In this document: piece after piece, positions 54,874-64,000 of the stretch
Layout: each line of letters begins with the position of its first letter
Position numbering within the stretch: the first letter of the stretch is position 1
Assembly (NCBI RefSeq): GCF_000971255.1
Contig: NZ_BBMC01000010.1
Coordinates: 42,291 to 106,290, forward strand
From: Demequina rhizosphaerae
GTDB lineage: Bacteria; Actinomycetota; Actinomycetes; Actinomycetales; Demequinaceae
Reading direction: 5' to 3'
DNA length: 64,000 nt
Position numbers and translations under genes: made by a program
The notes under the pieces: generated by a model
The model's database searches: none
Seen by the model: only the letters and a program-made list of their open reading frames with translations
What the model was told of the DNA's origin: nothing

Positions 54874-55329
54874 TCAGCGCGGCGGCAGGACCGTGAGGGC
54901 CTCGACCGTCGCGTCCCGCCCGCGCAGCGAGGCGACCGCGGCGCTCACCGCGGGCAGCGGGCCGGCGAGCATCGTCACCGCGGCGTCGCCGTCGCCGTGA
55001 CGATGCACGCTCACCGTCGGCTCGACGGCGAGGTCCGCGGGCACGTCGGTGAGGACCGCGACCGCCTGCACCCGCGCATCGTCCGCCCGGATGAGCGCGA
55101 CCGACCGCACGACGGCCAGCCGCTCGAGCGTGCGCACCAGCACCTGCGCGAGGCGCTCGGAGGCCGCGAACTCGACGGACATGGTGCCGAGACCGGCGTG
55201 GACGTCGAGCGTCGAGATCGACCCGAAGCTCACGCCCCGCTCGGAGAACACGCCGGTGAGGGCGGCGGACGCGCCGCTGCGGTCCTCGACCTCGACGAAG
55301 GCGAACCAGCGCTGGGTGATCGTGCTCAT
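54874..55329 (-). CDS. ACT-domain protein
   Basis: A 151-residue protein of two ACT-like halves. The first (FAFVEVEDRSGASAALTGVF, SERGVSFGSISTLD) resembles the ACT domain of acetolactate synthase or homoserine dehydrogenase regulatory regions; the second is weaker. No catalytic domain is present. It is translated from an ATG overlapping the stop of the dehydrogenase gene upstream (ATGA), so the two are coupled and may act together. The ligand is unknown. The 10-mer at 55075 is read Asp-Asp-Ala. Confidence 0.72.
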   Translation of the reverse strand: MSTITQRWFAFVEVEDRSGASAALTGVFSERGVSFGSISTLDVHAGLGTMSVEFAASERLAQVLVRTLERLAVVRSVALIRADDARVQAVAVLTDVPADLAVEPTVSVHRHGDGDAAVTMLAGPLPAVSAAVASLRGRDATVEALTVLPPR

Positions 55330-56396
55330 GGCGCACCCCCGCCCCAGGCCACGAGGGACTCGTTGATCGACTGCGCGACCTCCCACAGGGCGCGCGACTC
55401 GTCGGGCGCGAGGTCGTCGAGCATCACCTGCGACCACCCGTCCGGGCCGACCGCGACCGGCACCCCGATCACGCCGTGCCACGGGTTCCCGCCCAGCTCG
55501 ATCTCGCCGTCGAGCAGCACCTGCCCGGCGACCACGATGTCGCGGCCGTCGAGCACGGTGCGCACGAGGTCCACGGTCGCGTTCGCGGTGCCGTGGGCGG
55601 TCTTCGCGCCGCTCTGATGCGTGAGGTAGGGGCGGATGACCGCCTGGATGTCCGGCGGGAAGGAGTCGACGGCGGCGAAGGCCGCGGCGACGTCCGGCGT
55701 GTCCGCGATGCGCTGCTTGGCCGCCCGCACCTCGGAGGCGAACGATGCGAGCGTGCGGTCCCCGCGGAGCCGGTCGACGATCTCGGTCCGCTCGTCGGGG
55801 TCGAGCCCGCGCAGCCGGACCGTGGACCACAGCGGCACCATGCGGTCGCCGTGCTGGCCCGCGACGAAGCCGCCGACGCGGTGACGGCGGATGCCCAGCG
55901 TCGCGGCGATCTCGCGGCGGAAGCGCAGCGTGTCGAGCCATGCGCCCATGCCGATGACCCGATGCCTGCCCAGCCGGCGCGCAAAGACCTCGACCGCGAG
56001 CTCGACGGGGTTGGACACCACGATGACGACCTCGTGGCCGCTGCCGTACGCGGCGATCGCGTCCGCGTACTGCTCGAAGACGCGGCGGTTGTCCGCGGCC
56101 AGCTTGTCGCGGTCGATGGGCTGCCCCGTGCCGGTGGGGAGCGTGCGTCCCGCGGTCATCACGATGACGTCCGCGACCACGTCCGCGGGGCGGGTCGCGA
56201 CGTCGATGTGGGGGGCGTGCTCGTCGTGCGCGTCGATGAGGTCGACCCGCAGCCCGTGCACCGCGTCGCCCGAGGACCCGCCGGGCCGGCCCACGAGCTG
56301 GAGCCGCGACGTGGGCCCCAGCTCCCCGCGCTCGATGAGCTGCCCGCAGATCGCCCTGCCGACATCCCCGGTCGCTCCGACGATCGCCACATCCAT
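55326..56396 (-). CDS. Lactate/malate dehydrogenase-family protein
   Basis: The 356-residue protein has an N-terminal Rossmann domain (MDVAIVGATGDVGRAICGQL) and the LDH/MDH features VVIVVSNPVELAVEVFARRL and VAGQHGDRMVPLWSTVRLRG, where the His of GQHGD corresponds to the catalytic proton acceptor. The rest of the C-terminal domain is diverged and longer than usual (standard members are about 310-330 residues), so the substrate is uncertain. ATG 56396 lies seven bases after TACCCT (56409-56404). Confidence 0.78.
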   Translation of the reverse strand: MDVAIVGATGDVGRAICGQLIERGELGPTSRLQLVGRPGGSSGDAVHGLRVDLIDAHDEHAPHIDVATRPADVVADVIVMTAGRTLPTGTGQPIDRDKLAADNRRVFEQYADAIAAYGSGHEVVIVVSNPVELAVEVFARRLGRHRVIGMGAWLDTLRFRREIAATLGIRRHRVGGFVAGQHGDRMVPLWSTVRLRGLDPDERTEIVDRLRGDRTLASFASEVRAAKQRIADTPDVAAAFAAVDSFPPDIQAVIRPYLTHQSGAKTAHGTANATVDLVRTVLDGRDIVVAGQVLLDGEIELGGNPWHGVIGVPVAVGPDGWSQVMLDDLAPDESRALWEVAQSINESLVAWGGGAP

Positions 56397-56461
56397 GCCC
56401 ACGAGGGTACGCGGGGGATGTTTCGCGCGGATGCACGCTCCGCGGGATCGCTGGGGAGGGC

Positions 56462-58303
<1,842 letters not shown>

Positions 58304-58363
58304 CCATCAAGGGTAGTCGCGTCCCGGCGCAGGCTCGCCCGCAGGGGGCCTAGGCTCCCAGCC

Positions 58364-59056
58364 ATGAGATGCGTCGCGATCCGCCATGTCGCCTTCGAGG
58401 ACCTCGGCATCTGGGAGGCCGAGATCACCGCGCACGGCTACGAGATCGTCTACCTCGACGCGGGCGTCGACGACCTCGCGCCGTTCGCCGCGGCGGAGCT
58501 CGGGATCGTGCTGGGCGGACCGGTCGGAGCGGGCGACGTCGCCGACTACCCCGTCCTCGCGGAGGAGGCCTCCCTGCTGGCGGCCCGCGTCGAGGCGGGG
58601 CGGCCCACGCTCGCCGTGTGCCTCGGCGCGCAGCTGCTCGCGCACGCGCTCGGCGGATCCGTCGCTCCCGGCGAGCCCGAGGTCGGCTGGGGGAGCGTGG
58701 ACCTGGCCCCGGCCGCCGCGGACACCCCGCTGCGCCACCTTGCGGGCGCGCCGGTCCTCCACTGGCACGGCGACGCCATCGTCCCGCCGCCGGCCGCGAC
58801 CGTCCTCGCCTCGACGCCCGCGACGCCGTGCCAGGCCTTCGCGATCGGCAGCGCCCTCGCGTTGCAGTTCCACCCCGAGGTCGACGCCGAGCGGATCGAG
58901 CGCTGGCTCATCGGGCACACGGGCGAGCTGCGCGGCATGGGCATCGCTCCGGGCGACCTGCGTGCCGCCTCGCGCGCGGCGGGGGACGATGCGGCGGTGG
59001 CCGGGATCCTCATGGTCCGGGAGTGGCTGCGCGGGTGGGAGGGGAGTTGGGCATGA
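58364..59056 (+). CDS. Class I glutamine amidotransferase-like protein
   Basis: The 230-residue protein has the triad of class I glutaminases: Cys86 in LAVCLGAQLLAHALGG, His170 and Glu172 in LQFHPEVD. It has no synthetase domain. Related proteins are labelled GMP synthase-like glutamine amidotransferase; gamma-glutamyl hydrolase activity on polyamines or small peptides is possible. ATG 58364 lies seven bases after TAGGCT (58351-58356). The next gene overlaps by four bases. The 10-mer at 58984 is read Asp-Asp-Ala. Confidence 0.86.
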   Translation: MRCVAIRHVAFEDLGIWEAEITAHGYEIVYLDAGVDDLAPFAAAELGIVLGGPVGAGDVADYPVLAEEASLLAARVEAGRPTLAVCLGAQLLAHALGGSVAPGEPEVGWGSVDLAPAAADTPLRHLAGAPVLHWHGDAIVPPPAATVLASTPATPCQAFAIGSALALQFHPEVDAERIERWLIGHTGELRGMGIAPGDLRAASRAAGDDAAVAGILMVREWLRGWEGSWA

Positions 59057-59439
59057 ACCTCAGGCAGGCGGCGATCGGCGCGGCGGCGCTCGACGCGGGG
59101 GCGATCGTGGTGTTCTCCGCGATCGGGCGGGCGAGCCACGACGAGGGCATCCTCGGCGAGAACGGGCTCGGGCTGGCGACCACGGCGTCGCCGTTCCTCA
59201 CGGGCGCGGCGCTCGGCTGGGTGATCGCGCGCGCCTGGACGCGGCCGTGCGACTGGAGGCGCACCGGGGTGATCGTGTGGGCGTCGACGCTCGTCGGCGG
59301 CATGGTCCTGCGGGTCGTCTACGGGCAGGGCGTGCAGGTGTCGTTCGTCATCGTCGCGGGGACGGTGCTCGCGTCCTTGCTCATCGGCTGGCGCGTGGTG
59401 TCGGGCTGGATCGCGACGCGCCGGGGCCTCAAGGGCTGA
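59053..59439 (+). CDS. DUF3054 membrane protein
   Basis: A 128-residue protein with four hydrophobic segments and the family pattern FSAIGRASHDEGILGENGLG, followed by TASPFLTGAALGWVIARAW. It matches DUF3054 proteins, which are common in actinobacteria and of unknown function. ATG 59053 overlaps the stop of the amidotransferase gene, so they form a two-gene operon. It converges on the oxidoreductase gene seven bases away. Confidence 0.84.
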   Translation: MNLRQAAIGAAALDAGAIVVFSAIGRASHDEGILGENGLGLATTASPFLTGAALGWVIARAWTRPCDWRRTGVIVWASTLVGGMVLRVVYGQGVQVSFVIVAGTVLASLLIGWRVVSGWIATRRGLKG

Positions 59440-59445
59440 CGCCCG

Positions 59446-60405
59446 TCAGACGGTGACGACGACCTTCCCGAACTGCTCGCCCGACGCCACGCGCGCGACC
59501 GCGTCGCGCGCGTCGGCCAGCGGGAAGGTGGAGTCGATGGTCGGGCGCAGCCCCGTGCGGGCCAGGAAGGCCAGGAGCGCGGCGAGGTCCTCGCGGGTGC
59601 CCATGGTGACGCCCTGGATGCGCAGCTCGTGGAAGAACACCCGGGTGAGCAGCGCGGGGTCGGGGTCACCCGTGGTGTGACCCGCGATCGCGATGGTGCC
59701 GCCGTTGCGCACCGAGGAGATCGAGTGCTTCCACGTCGCCCGGCCGACCGTCTCGACCACGGCGTCGACGCGCCTCGGCAGGCGCGCGCCGGGCTCCACG
59801 GCCGCCACGGCGCCCAGCCCGAGCGCCGCGGCACGCTTGGCCTCCGACCGCGAGGTCGCGAACACCTCGAGCCCTGCGGCGGCGCCGAGCGCGATGGCCG
59901 CGCTCGCGACCCCGCCGCCGGCGCCCTGGACGAGCACGGACTGCCCGGGCTTGAGGTCCGCGCCGTGGAAGAGCATCCGGTACGCGGTGAGCCACGCGGT
60001 CGGCAGGCAGGCCGCCTCCTCGAACGAGATCTCCGCGGGCTTGGGGACCAGGTTCGCGGTGGGCACCGCGACCCGCTCCGCGAGGGTGCCGGCGTAGCGC
60101 TCCGACAGGATGCTGCGGGGCTCGCGCGGGCCCACGCCGTGGCCGTCCGCGCCGATGACGCCGTGCACCACCACCTCGGTGCCGTCCGGTGCGATCCCGG
60201 CGGCGTCGCAGCCGAGGATCATCGGCAGCTGGGCCTCGGCGAGGCCCACACCCTTGAGGCTCCACACGTCGTGATGGTTGACCGAGGCGGCCCTCACCTC
60301 GACGGTCGACCAGTGCTCGCGCGCCTCCGGGGCGGGGCGGTCGCCCACCTCGAGCGCGCTGACGGGGTCGTCGGGGGACAGGCGGGCGGCGTAGGCGGCG
60401 AGCAT
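59446..60405 (-). CDS. Quinone oxidoreductase-like MDR protein
   Basis: A 319-residue zinc-free medium-chain dehydrogenase. The N-terminal GroES-like domain has ASVNHHDVWSLKGVGLAEAQ and ILGCDAAGIAPDG; the nucleotide site is VLVQGAGGGVASAAIALGAA. No zinc cysteine cluster is present, which fits NADPH:quinone reductase or enoyl reductase-like enzymes. ATG 60405 lies six bases after TAGGTT (60417-60412), directly beside an exact dispersed 10-mer at 60418. Confidence 0.88.
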   Translation of the reverse strand: MLAAYAARLSPDDPVSALEVGDRPAPEAREHWSTVEVRAASVNHHDVWSLKGVGLAEAQLPMILGCDAAGIAPDGTEVVVHGVIGADGHGVGPREPRSILSERYAGTLAERVAVPTANLVPKPAEISFEEAACLPTAWLTAYRMLFHGADLKPGQSVLVQGAGGGVASAAIALGAAAGLEVFATSRSEAKRAAALGLGAVAAVEPGARLPRRVDAVVETVGRATWKHSISSVRNGGTIAIAGHTTGDPDPALLTRVFFHELRIQGVTMGTREDLAALLAFLARTGLRPTIDSTFPLADARDAVARVASGEQFGKVVVTV

Positions 60406-60417
60406 GCTCCCAACCTA

Positions 60418-60466
60418 GGACGATGCGCGGGCGCGCGTCGGGACCGAGGTCACCCGCGCATCGTCC
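60418..60466. repeat. Inverted 10-mer pair with 14-bp arms
   Basis: GGACGATGCGCGGG (60418-60431) and CCCGCGCATCGTCC (60453-60466) are perfect inverted arms 21 bases apart. They lie between xfp and the oxidoreductase gene, both on the minus strand, just upstream of the oxidoreductase -10 and downstream of the xfp terminator. The extra four base pairs beyond the word show that the pairing itself may matter. Confidence 0.85.
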
Positions 60467-60477
60467 CCGGGGAAGGG

Positions 60478-60513
60478 CGGAGGCCCCCGACGCCTGAGCG
60501 TCGGGGGCCTCCG
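60478..60513 (-). terminator. Terminator after xfp
   Basis: A perfect 16-bp stem (60478-60493 with 60498-60513) with a four-base loop begins 21 bases after the xfp stop on the minus strand. Confidence 0.85.
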
Positions 60514-60533
60514 GGAGAGCGGGAGAGGAGTCC

Positions 60534-62990
60534 CTACTCGTTGTCGCCGTCGGTCGCGAGGGCGCCCGAGAGCTTGGCCTGCACCTCGGTGCCGGCGCCG
60601 GACCAGACCCACTCGGCGACCTCGGGGAGGTCGGCGCCGGTCTCGTAGGCGTAGCGCTGGGCCTCGAAGCGCTTGTCCTGCAGCTTCTGGCGCAGCGAGG
60701 CGGCGCGGCCGCCGAGCGACGGGACGCGGTCGATGACGTCCATGACCAGGTGGAAGCGGTCGATGTCGTTGACCATCGCCATGTCGAACGGCGAGGTGGT
60801 GGTGCCCTCCTCCTTGAACCCGCGCACGTGCAGGTTCGGGTGGCCGTTGCGGCGGTAGGTGAGGCGGTGGATGAGCCACGGGTAGCCGTGGTAGTTCATG
60901 ATGATCGGCTTGTCCGTGGTGAACAGCTGGTCGAACTCCCGGTCGGACATGCCGTGCGGGTGCTCCTCCTCCGGCTGCAGGCGCATGAGGTCGACCACGT
61001 TGACCATGCGGACCTTGAGGTCCGGCAGCTCCTCGCGGATGATGTCGATCGCCGCGAGCACCTCCATCGTGGGCACGTCGCCGATGCCGCACATCACCAC
61101 GTCGGGCTCCTCGCCGAGCGGCACGTTCGACGCGAACTCCCAGATGCCGGCGCCGCGGGCGAAGTGGTTCTCCGCCTCCTCGATGGTGAGCCACTGGGCC
61201 TGCGGCTGCTTGCCGGCGACGACCACGTTGACGCGGTCGCGCGAGCGGAGGCAGTGGTCGTAGGTCGCGAGCAGCGTGTTGGCGTCGGCCGGCAGGTAGA
61301 CGCGCACGACCTCGGCCTTCTTGTTCACCACGTGGTCGATGAAGCCCGGGTCCTGGTGCGAGAAGCCGTTGTGGTCCTGGCGCCACACGTGCGAGGACAG
61401 CAGGTAGTTGAGCGACGGGATGGGCCGGCGCCACGGCAGCTCGTGCGCGACCTTGAGCCACTTCGCGTGCTGGTTGAACATCGAGTCGACGATGTGGATG
61501 AAGGCCTCGTAGCTGGTGAACAGGCCGTGGCGGCCGGTGAGGTTGTAGGCCTCGAGCCAGCCCTGGCACTGGTGCTCGGACAGCATCTCGACCACGCGGC
61601 CGTCGTGGCCCATGGGGCCGTCGTCGGGGTCGATCTCCGCGTTCCACACCTTCTGGGTCACGTCGAGGACCGCCTGGATGCGGTTCGAGGCGAGCTCGTC
61701 GGGCGCGAAGATGCGGAAGTTGTCGGGGTTGTTGCGCATGACCTCGCGCAGGAAGTTGCCGAGCGTGCGGGTCGCCTCGCCGATCTCGGCGCCCGGGGAG
61801 GGCACGTCGACCGCGAAGTCGCGGTAGTCCGGCATCACCAGGTCCTGCATGAGCAGGCCGCCGTTCGCCTCGGGGCGGGCCGACATCCGCAGCTCGCCCT
61901 CGGGCACCACGCTGAGGACCTCGGGGCGGACCACGCCGTCCTCGTCGAAGAGGTCGTCCGGGCCGTACGACTGGAGCCACGCCTCGAGGGTGTGGAGGTG
62001 GTCGTCGGTGTCGCGGGCGTTGGACAGCGGCACCTGGTGCGCGCGCCACGAGCCCTCGGTGCGCTTGCCGTCGATCGACGGCGGGCAGGTCCAGCCCTTG
62101 GGGGTGCGCAGCACGATCATGGGCCACTTGGGGCGGTCCATGGCGGGATTCGCCTTGGCCTCGGCCTTGATCGCCGCGATCTCGTCCATGACCTCGTCCA
62201 TGAGCTCCGCGTAGCGGCGGTGGAACGAGGCGGGCGACTCGTCGTCGAAGCCGGCGGTGAAGAAGTGCGGCTTGTGGCCGTAGCCGACCATGAGCGCCTC
62301 GAGCTCCTCGTCGCCGATGCGCGCGAGGACGGTCGGGTTGGCGATCTTGTAGCCGTTGAGGTGCAGGATCGGGAGGACCACGCCGTCGGTGGCGGGGTTG
62401 ATGAACTTGTTCGAGTGCCAGCTCGTCGCGAGGGGGCCGGTCTCGGCCTCGCCGTCGCCGACGACCGCCGCGACCAGCAGGTCCGGGTTGTCGAAGGCCG
62501 CGCCGTACGCGTGCGAGAGGGCGTAGCCGAGCTCGCCGCCCTCGTGGATCGAGCCGGGGGTCTCGGGCGCGACGTGCGAGGGGATGCCGCCCGGGAAGGA
62601 GAACTGCTTGAAGAGGCGCTGCAGGCCGCGCTCGTCCTCGGAGATCTCCGGGTAGGTCTCGTTGTAGGTGCCCTCGAGGTAGCTCGCCGCGACGAGGCCG
62701 GGGCCGCCGTGGCCGGGGCCGATGATGTACATCGTCGGCTGCTGGCGCGTCGAGATCATGCGGTTGAGGTGCGTGTAGATGAAGTTGAGGCCCGGGGTGG
62801 TGCCCCAGTGGCCCACGAGGCGCTTCTTCACGTGGTCGCGGTGCAGCGGCTCGCGCAGGAGCGGGTTGTCGAGCAGGTAGATCTGGCCAACGGACATGTA
62901 GTTGGCCGTGCGCCACCACAGGTCGATGGCCTCGACCTCGGCGTCGGTGACGGAATCCGCAGTGCGGGGGGACCAGGGCGTCGGTGCCAT
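60534..62990 (-). CDS. xfp: Xylulose-5-phosphate/fructose-6-phosphate phosphoketolase
   Basis: Phosphoketolase splits xylulose-5-phosphate or fructose-6-phosphate into acetyl phosphate and a C3 or C4 sugar phosphate, using thiamine diphosphate. The 818-residue product has the family start [39 protein letters not shown], the ThDP loop [20 protein letters not shown] and [21 protein letters not shown] use ATG 62990, five bases after GGAGG; ATG 62993 is adjacent. Two palindromes upstream suggest regulated expression. Confidence 0.95.
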   Translation of the reverse strand: MAPTPWSPRTADSVTDAEVEAIDLWWRTANYMSVGQIYLLDNPLLREPLHRDHVKKRLVGHWGTTPGLNFIYTHLNRMISTRQQPTMYIIGPGHGGPGLVAASYLEGTYNETYPEISEDERGLQRLFKQFSFPGGIPSHVAPETPGSIHEGGELGYALSHAYGAAFDNPDLLVAAVVGDGEAETGPLATSWHSNKFINPATDGVVLPILHLNGYKIANPTVLARIGDEELEALMVGYGHKPHFFTAGFDDESPASFHRRYAELMDEVMDEIAAIKAEAKANPAMDRPKWPMIVLRTPKGWTCPPSIDGKRTEGSWRAHQVPLSNARDTDDHLHTLEAWLQSYGPDDLFDEDGVVRPEVLSVVPEGELRMSARPEANGGLLMQDLVMPDYRDFAVDVPSPGAEIGEATRTLGNFLREVMRNNPDNFRIFAPDELASNRIQAVLDVTQKVWNAEIDPDDGPMGHDGRVVEMLSEHQCQGWLEAYNLTGRHGLFTSYEAFIHIVDSMFNQHAKWLKVAHELPWRRPIPSLNYLLSSHVWRQDHNGFSHQDPGFIDHVVNKKAEVVRVYLPADANTLLATYDHCLRSRDRVNVVVAGKQPQAQWLTIEEAENHFARGAGIWEFASNVPLGEEPDVVMCGIGDVPTMEVLAAIDIIREELPDLKVRMVNVVDLMRLQPEEEHPHGMSDREFDQLFTTDKPIIMNYHGYPWLIHRLTYRRNGHPNLHVRGFKEEGTTTSPFDMAMVNDIDRFHLVMDVIDRVPSLGGRAASLRQKLQDKRFEAQRYAYETGADLPEVAEWVWSGAGTEVQAKLSGALATDGDNE

Positions 62991-63028
62991 CATTTCCTCC
63001 ATCTCGGGTACCCGTTCAGCATTCCATG

Positions 63029-63040
63029 GTGAACGTTCAC
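63029..63040. promoter_or_regulatory. LacI-type palindrome upstream of xfp
   Basis: GTGAACGTTCAC is a perfect 12-bp palindrome with a central CG, as in LacI-family operators. It lies 38 bases upstream of the xfp start. A sugar-responsive repressor is the likely ligand, but no such gene is in the window. Confidence 0.55.
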
Positions 63041-63059
63041 ACGGCGCGGCGAAGGTCCT

Positions 63060-63075
63060 GATTCGTATGCGAATC
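63060..63075. promoter_or_regulatory. Second palindrome upstream of xfp
   Basis: GATTCG (63060-63065) and CGAATC (63070-63075) flank TATG. It is AT-rich relative to its surroundings and could be an operator or part of the xfp promoter. No clear -35/-10 pair was found. Confidence 0.4.
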
Positions 63076-63201
63076 GCCGGTGAACGATGCGGCATCCGGT
63101 GACCGTCGCATCGTCCCCGGCGCCCTTCGGCTGCCCGGTTCCATGGAGGGCGGTGCAGGGCGGTGAGACGCGACGAGGGCCGGCCCCCTCGGTCGGTTCT
63201 A

Positions 63202-63245
63202 ACGATCCCCGCAACACCCTGACTTCAGGGAGTTGCGGGGATCGT
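63202..63245 (+). promoter_or_regulatory. Long hairpin at the IS30 left end, covering the transposase start
   Basis: Outer arms 63202-63215 and 63232-63245 pair over 14 bp; inner arms CCCTGA (63217-63222) and TCAGGG (63225-63230) pair over six, with single mismatched A bases between. The right arm ends in the GTG start (63244), so transcripts entering from outside would have the start codon sequestered. Confidence 0.7.
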
Positions 63246-64000
63246 GTCGTTTGAGGAGTTGAGAGTCCAGTTCTTTGACGTGCTGGAATTGCACGAGGGC
63301 AATATCACGGCGGCTGCTCGTGCTGTTGGCGTGAGCCGGAACACGGCGTATGGATGGGCACGGAAGGCAGGTGTGCGCGGTCGTGGAACGCCGGGCACGG
63401 GCCCCCATCCGGGACGGGCCGAGTATGAGCGGCTGCGTGCTGCCGGGGTGCGGCGCAGCGTCGCTGCCGCCCGGGTTGGCGCGCATGAGCGCACCGCCGA
63501 GGAGTGGGACCGAGGCGTCGTGAAGTCCAATGGCACGCGCCTTTATCCCGATGGCCGCTTCATCGACTACAAGACGGGTATGACGACCTACACGTCCGCT
63601 ACGCCCCAGCTGTCCGTGGCTGCTGTTGAGGCGGTGCTGGATCCTCGGTTCCTGACCATCGTCGACCGGGAGACGATCGCGGACCTGAAGCGCCAGGGCT
63701 GGTCGCTGCGGGCGATCGGGCGGGAGCTGGGTCGGCCGGCGTCGACCATCAAACGCGAGATCGACAACCGCAGCACCGACCGCTTGTACCGTCCTCATGC
63801 GGCGCAGCGCTCATGGGCGGCCAGCCGGACCCGGCCCAAGGAGTCGAAGCTCGCGCATCCTGGCCCGTTGCGGGACTTCGTGGTGGAGAAGCTGCGCCTG
63901 AAGTGGTCGCCGGAGCAGATCTGTCACGCTCTGATCGACGAGTATCCCAGCGACGAGAGCATGCGCGTGAGCCACGAGACGATCTACCAGGCGATCTACG
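63244..64000 (+). CDS. IS30-family transposase (partial, 5' part)
   Basis: The frame is open from GTG 63244 to the window edge, 252 codons. The N-terminal part has a helix-turn-helix (NITAAARAVGVSRNTAYGWA). After an Arg-rich region comes the IS30 HTH GWSLRAIGRELGRPASTIKR, and then WSPEQICHALIDEYPSDESM and VSHETIYQAIY, the segment just before the DDE catalytic core in this family. The catalytic residues are beyond the window. No frameshift is seen, so the gene may be intact. Confidence 0.9.
   Translation, partial: MSFEELRVQFFDVLELHEGNITAAARAVGVSRNTAYGWARKAGVRGRGTPGTGPHPGRAEYERLRAAGVRRSVAAARVGAHERTAEEWDRGVVKSNGTRLYPDGRFIDYKTGMTTYTSATPQLSVAAVEAVLDPRFLTIVDRETIADLKRQGWSLRAIGRELGRPASTIKREIDNRSTDRLYRPHAAQRSWAASRTRPKESKLAHPGPLRDFVVEKLRLKWSPEQICHALIDEYPSDESMRVSHETIYQAIY

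Larger units (their letters stand above)
63202..64000 (+). mobile_element. IS30-family insertion sequence, left part (cut by window end)
   Basis: A mobile element begins near 63200 and continues beyond the window. It carries an IS30-type transposase gene, and its base composition is lower in GC than the neighbouring genes. A long hairpin (63202-63245) lies at its left end and probably includes the terminal inverted repeat. The right end and target duplication are outside the window, so the exact left boundary is uncertain by some bases. Confidence 0.8.

Noticed and set aside
63244..64000. Transposase as a pseudogene because no stop is seen
   Set aside because: The frame is open to the window edge with conserved IS30 motifs in order, so it is simply cut by the window.

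Overview
The window is a stretch of a high-GC (roughly 70% or more by eye) actinobacterial chromosome. The gene order, the leaderless-type promoters, a WhiB regulator and the actinobacterial str/S10/spc/alpha ribosomal superoperon all point to Actinobacteria. rpsK is followed directly by rpoA with no rpsD between them, an order I associate with the order Micrococcales. I cannot name the genus.

Region 1 (1-17369) is the translation core. It holds the 3' end of rpoC, then rpsL-rpsG-fusA-tuf, the S10 and spc ribosomal protein clusters, secY, adk and map. The rpsL and rpsJ leaders carry nearly the same hairpin. Region 2 (17511-19272) is unusual: three tandem paralogous genes for LRV/HEAT-like repeat proteins sit between map and infA. 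Region 3 (19346-25756) resumes with infA, rpmJ, rpsM, rpsK, rpoA, rplQ, truA, rplM, rpsI and glmM. A 383-bp gene-free gap with two tandem repeat arrays follows.

Region 4 (26140-38560) carries a DedA protein, a methyltransferase, coaA, glmS, acpS, alr and the tsaE-tsaB-rimI genes for t6A modification. tsaD is separated from them by a maltose-phosphorylase-like GH65 gene, a nitroreductase and a MazF-type toxin-antitoxin pair. Region 5 (38560-46584) is accessory: a GH3 lipoprotein, a lysG/lysE lysine exporter pair, a sulfatase with its radical-SAM maturase, an HTH protein and a THUMP-like methyltransferase. Region 6 (46625-60405) has CIRCE-controlled groES without groEL, whiB, guaB, a TSUP transporter, glutamate dehydrogenase, a DnaQ-like exonuclease, guaB3, dehydrogenases, an ACT protein, an ABC-F ATPase and a glutamine amidotransferase. 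Region 7 ends with phosphoketolase (xfp) and the start of an IS30-family insertion sequence cut by the window edge.

The strongest unexplained signal is a 10-base word, GGACGATGCG (reverse complement CGCATCGTCC). It occurs 31 times exactly, all between 16212 and 63116 and none in the first 16 kb; base composition alone predicts about 0.3 by my hand estimate. Twenty-one copies lie in genes. Twenty of these are in the same reading register (Asp-Asp-Ala, or Ala-Ser-Ser on the other strand) and use codons that are rare here (GAT, GCA). Several intergenic copies form inverted pairs. This resembles DNA-uptake-sequence or HIP1-type genome words and is, as far as I know, undescribed for such an organism.
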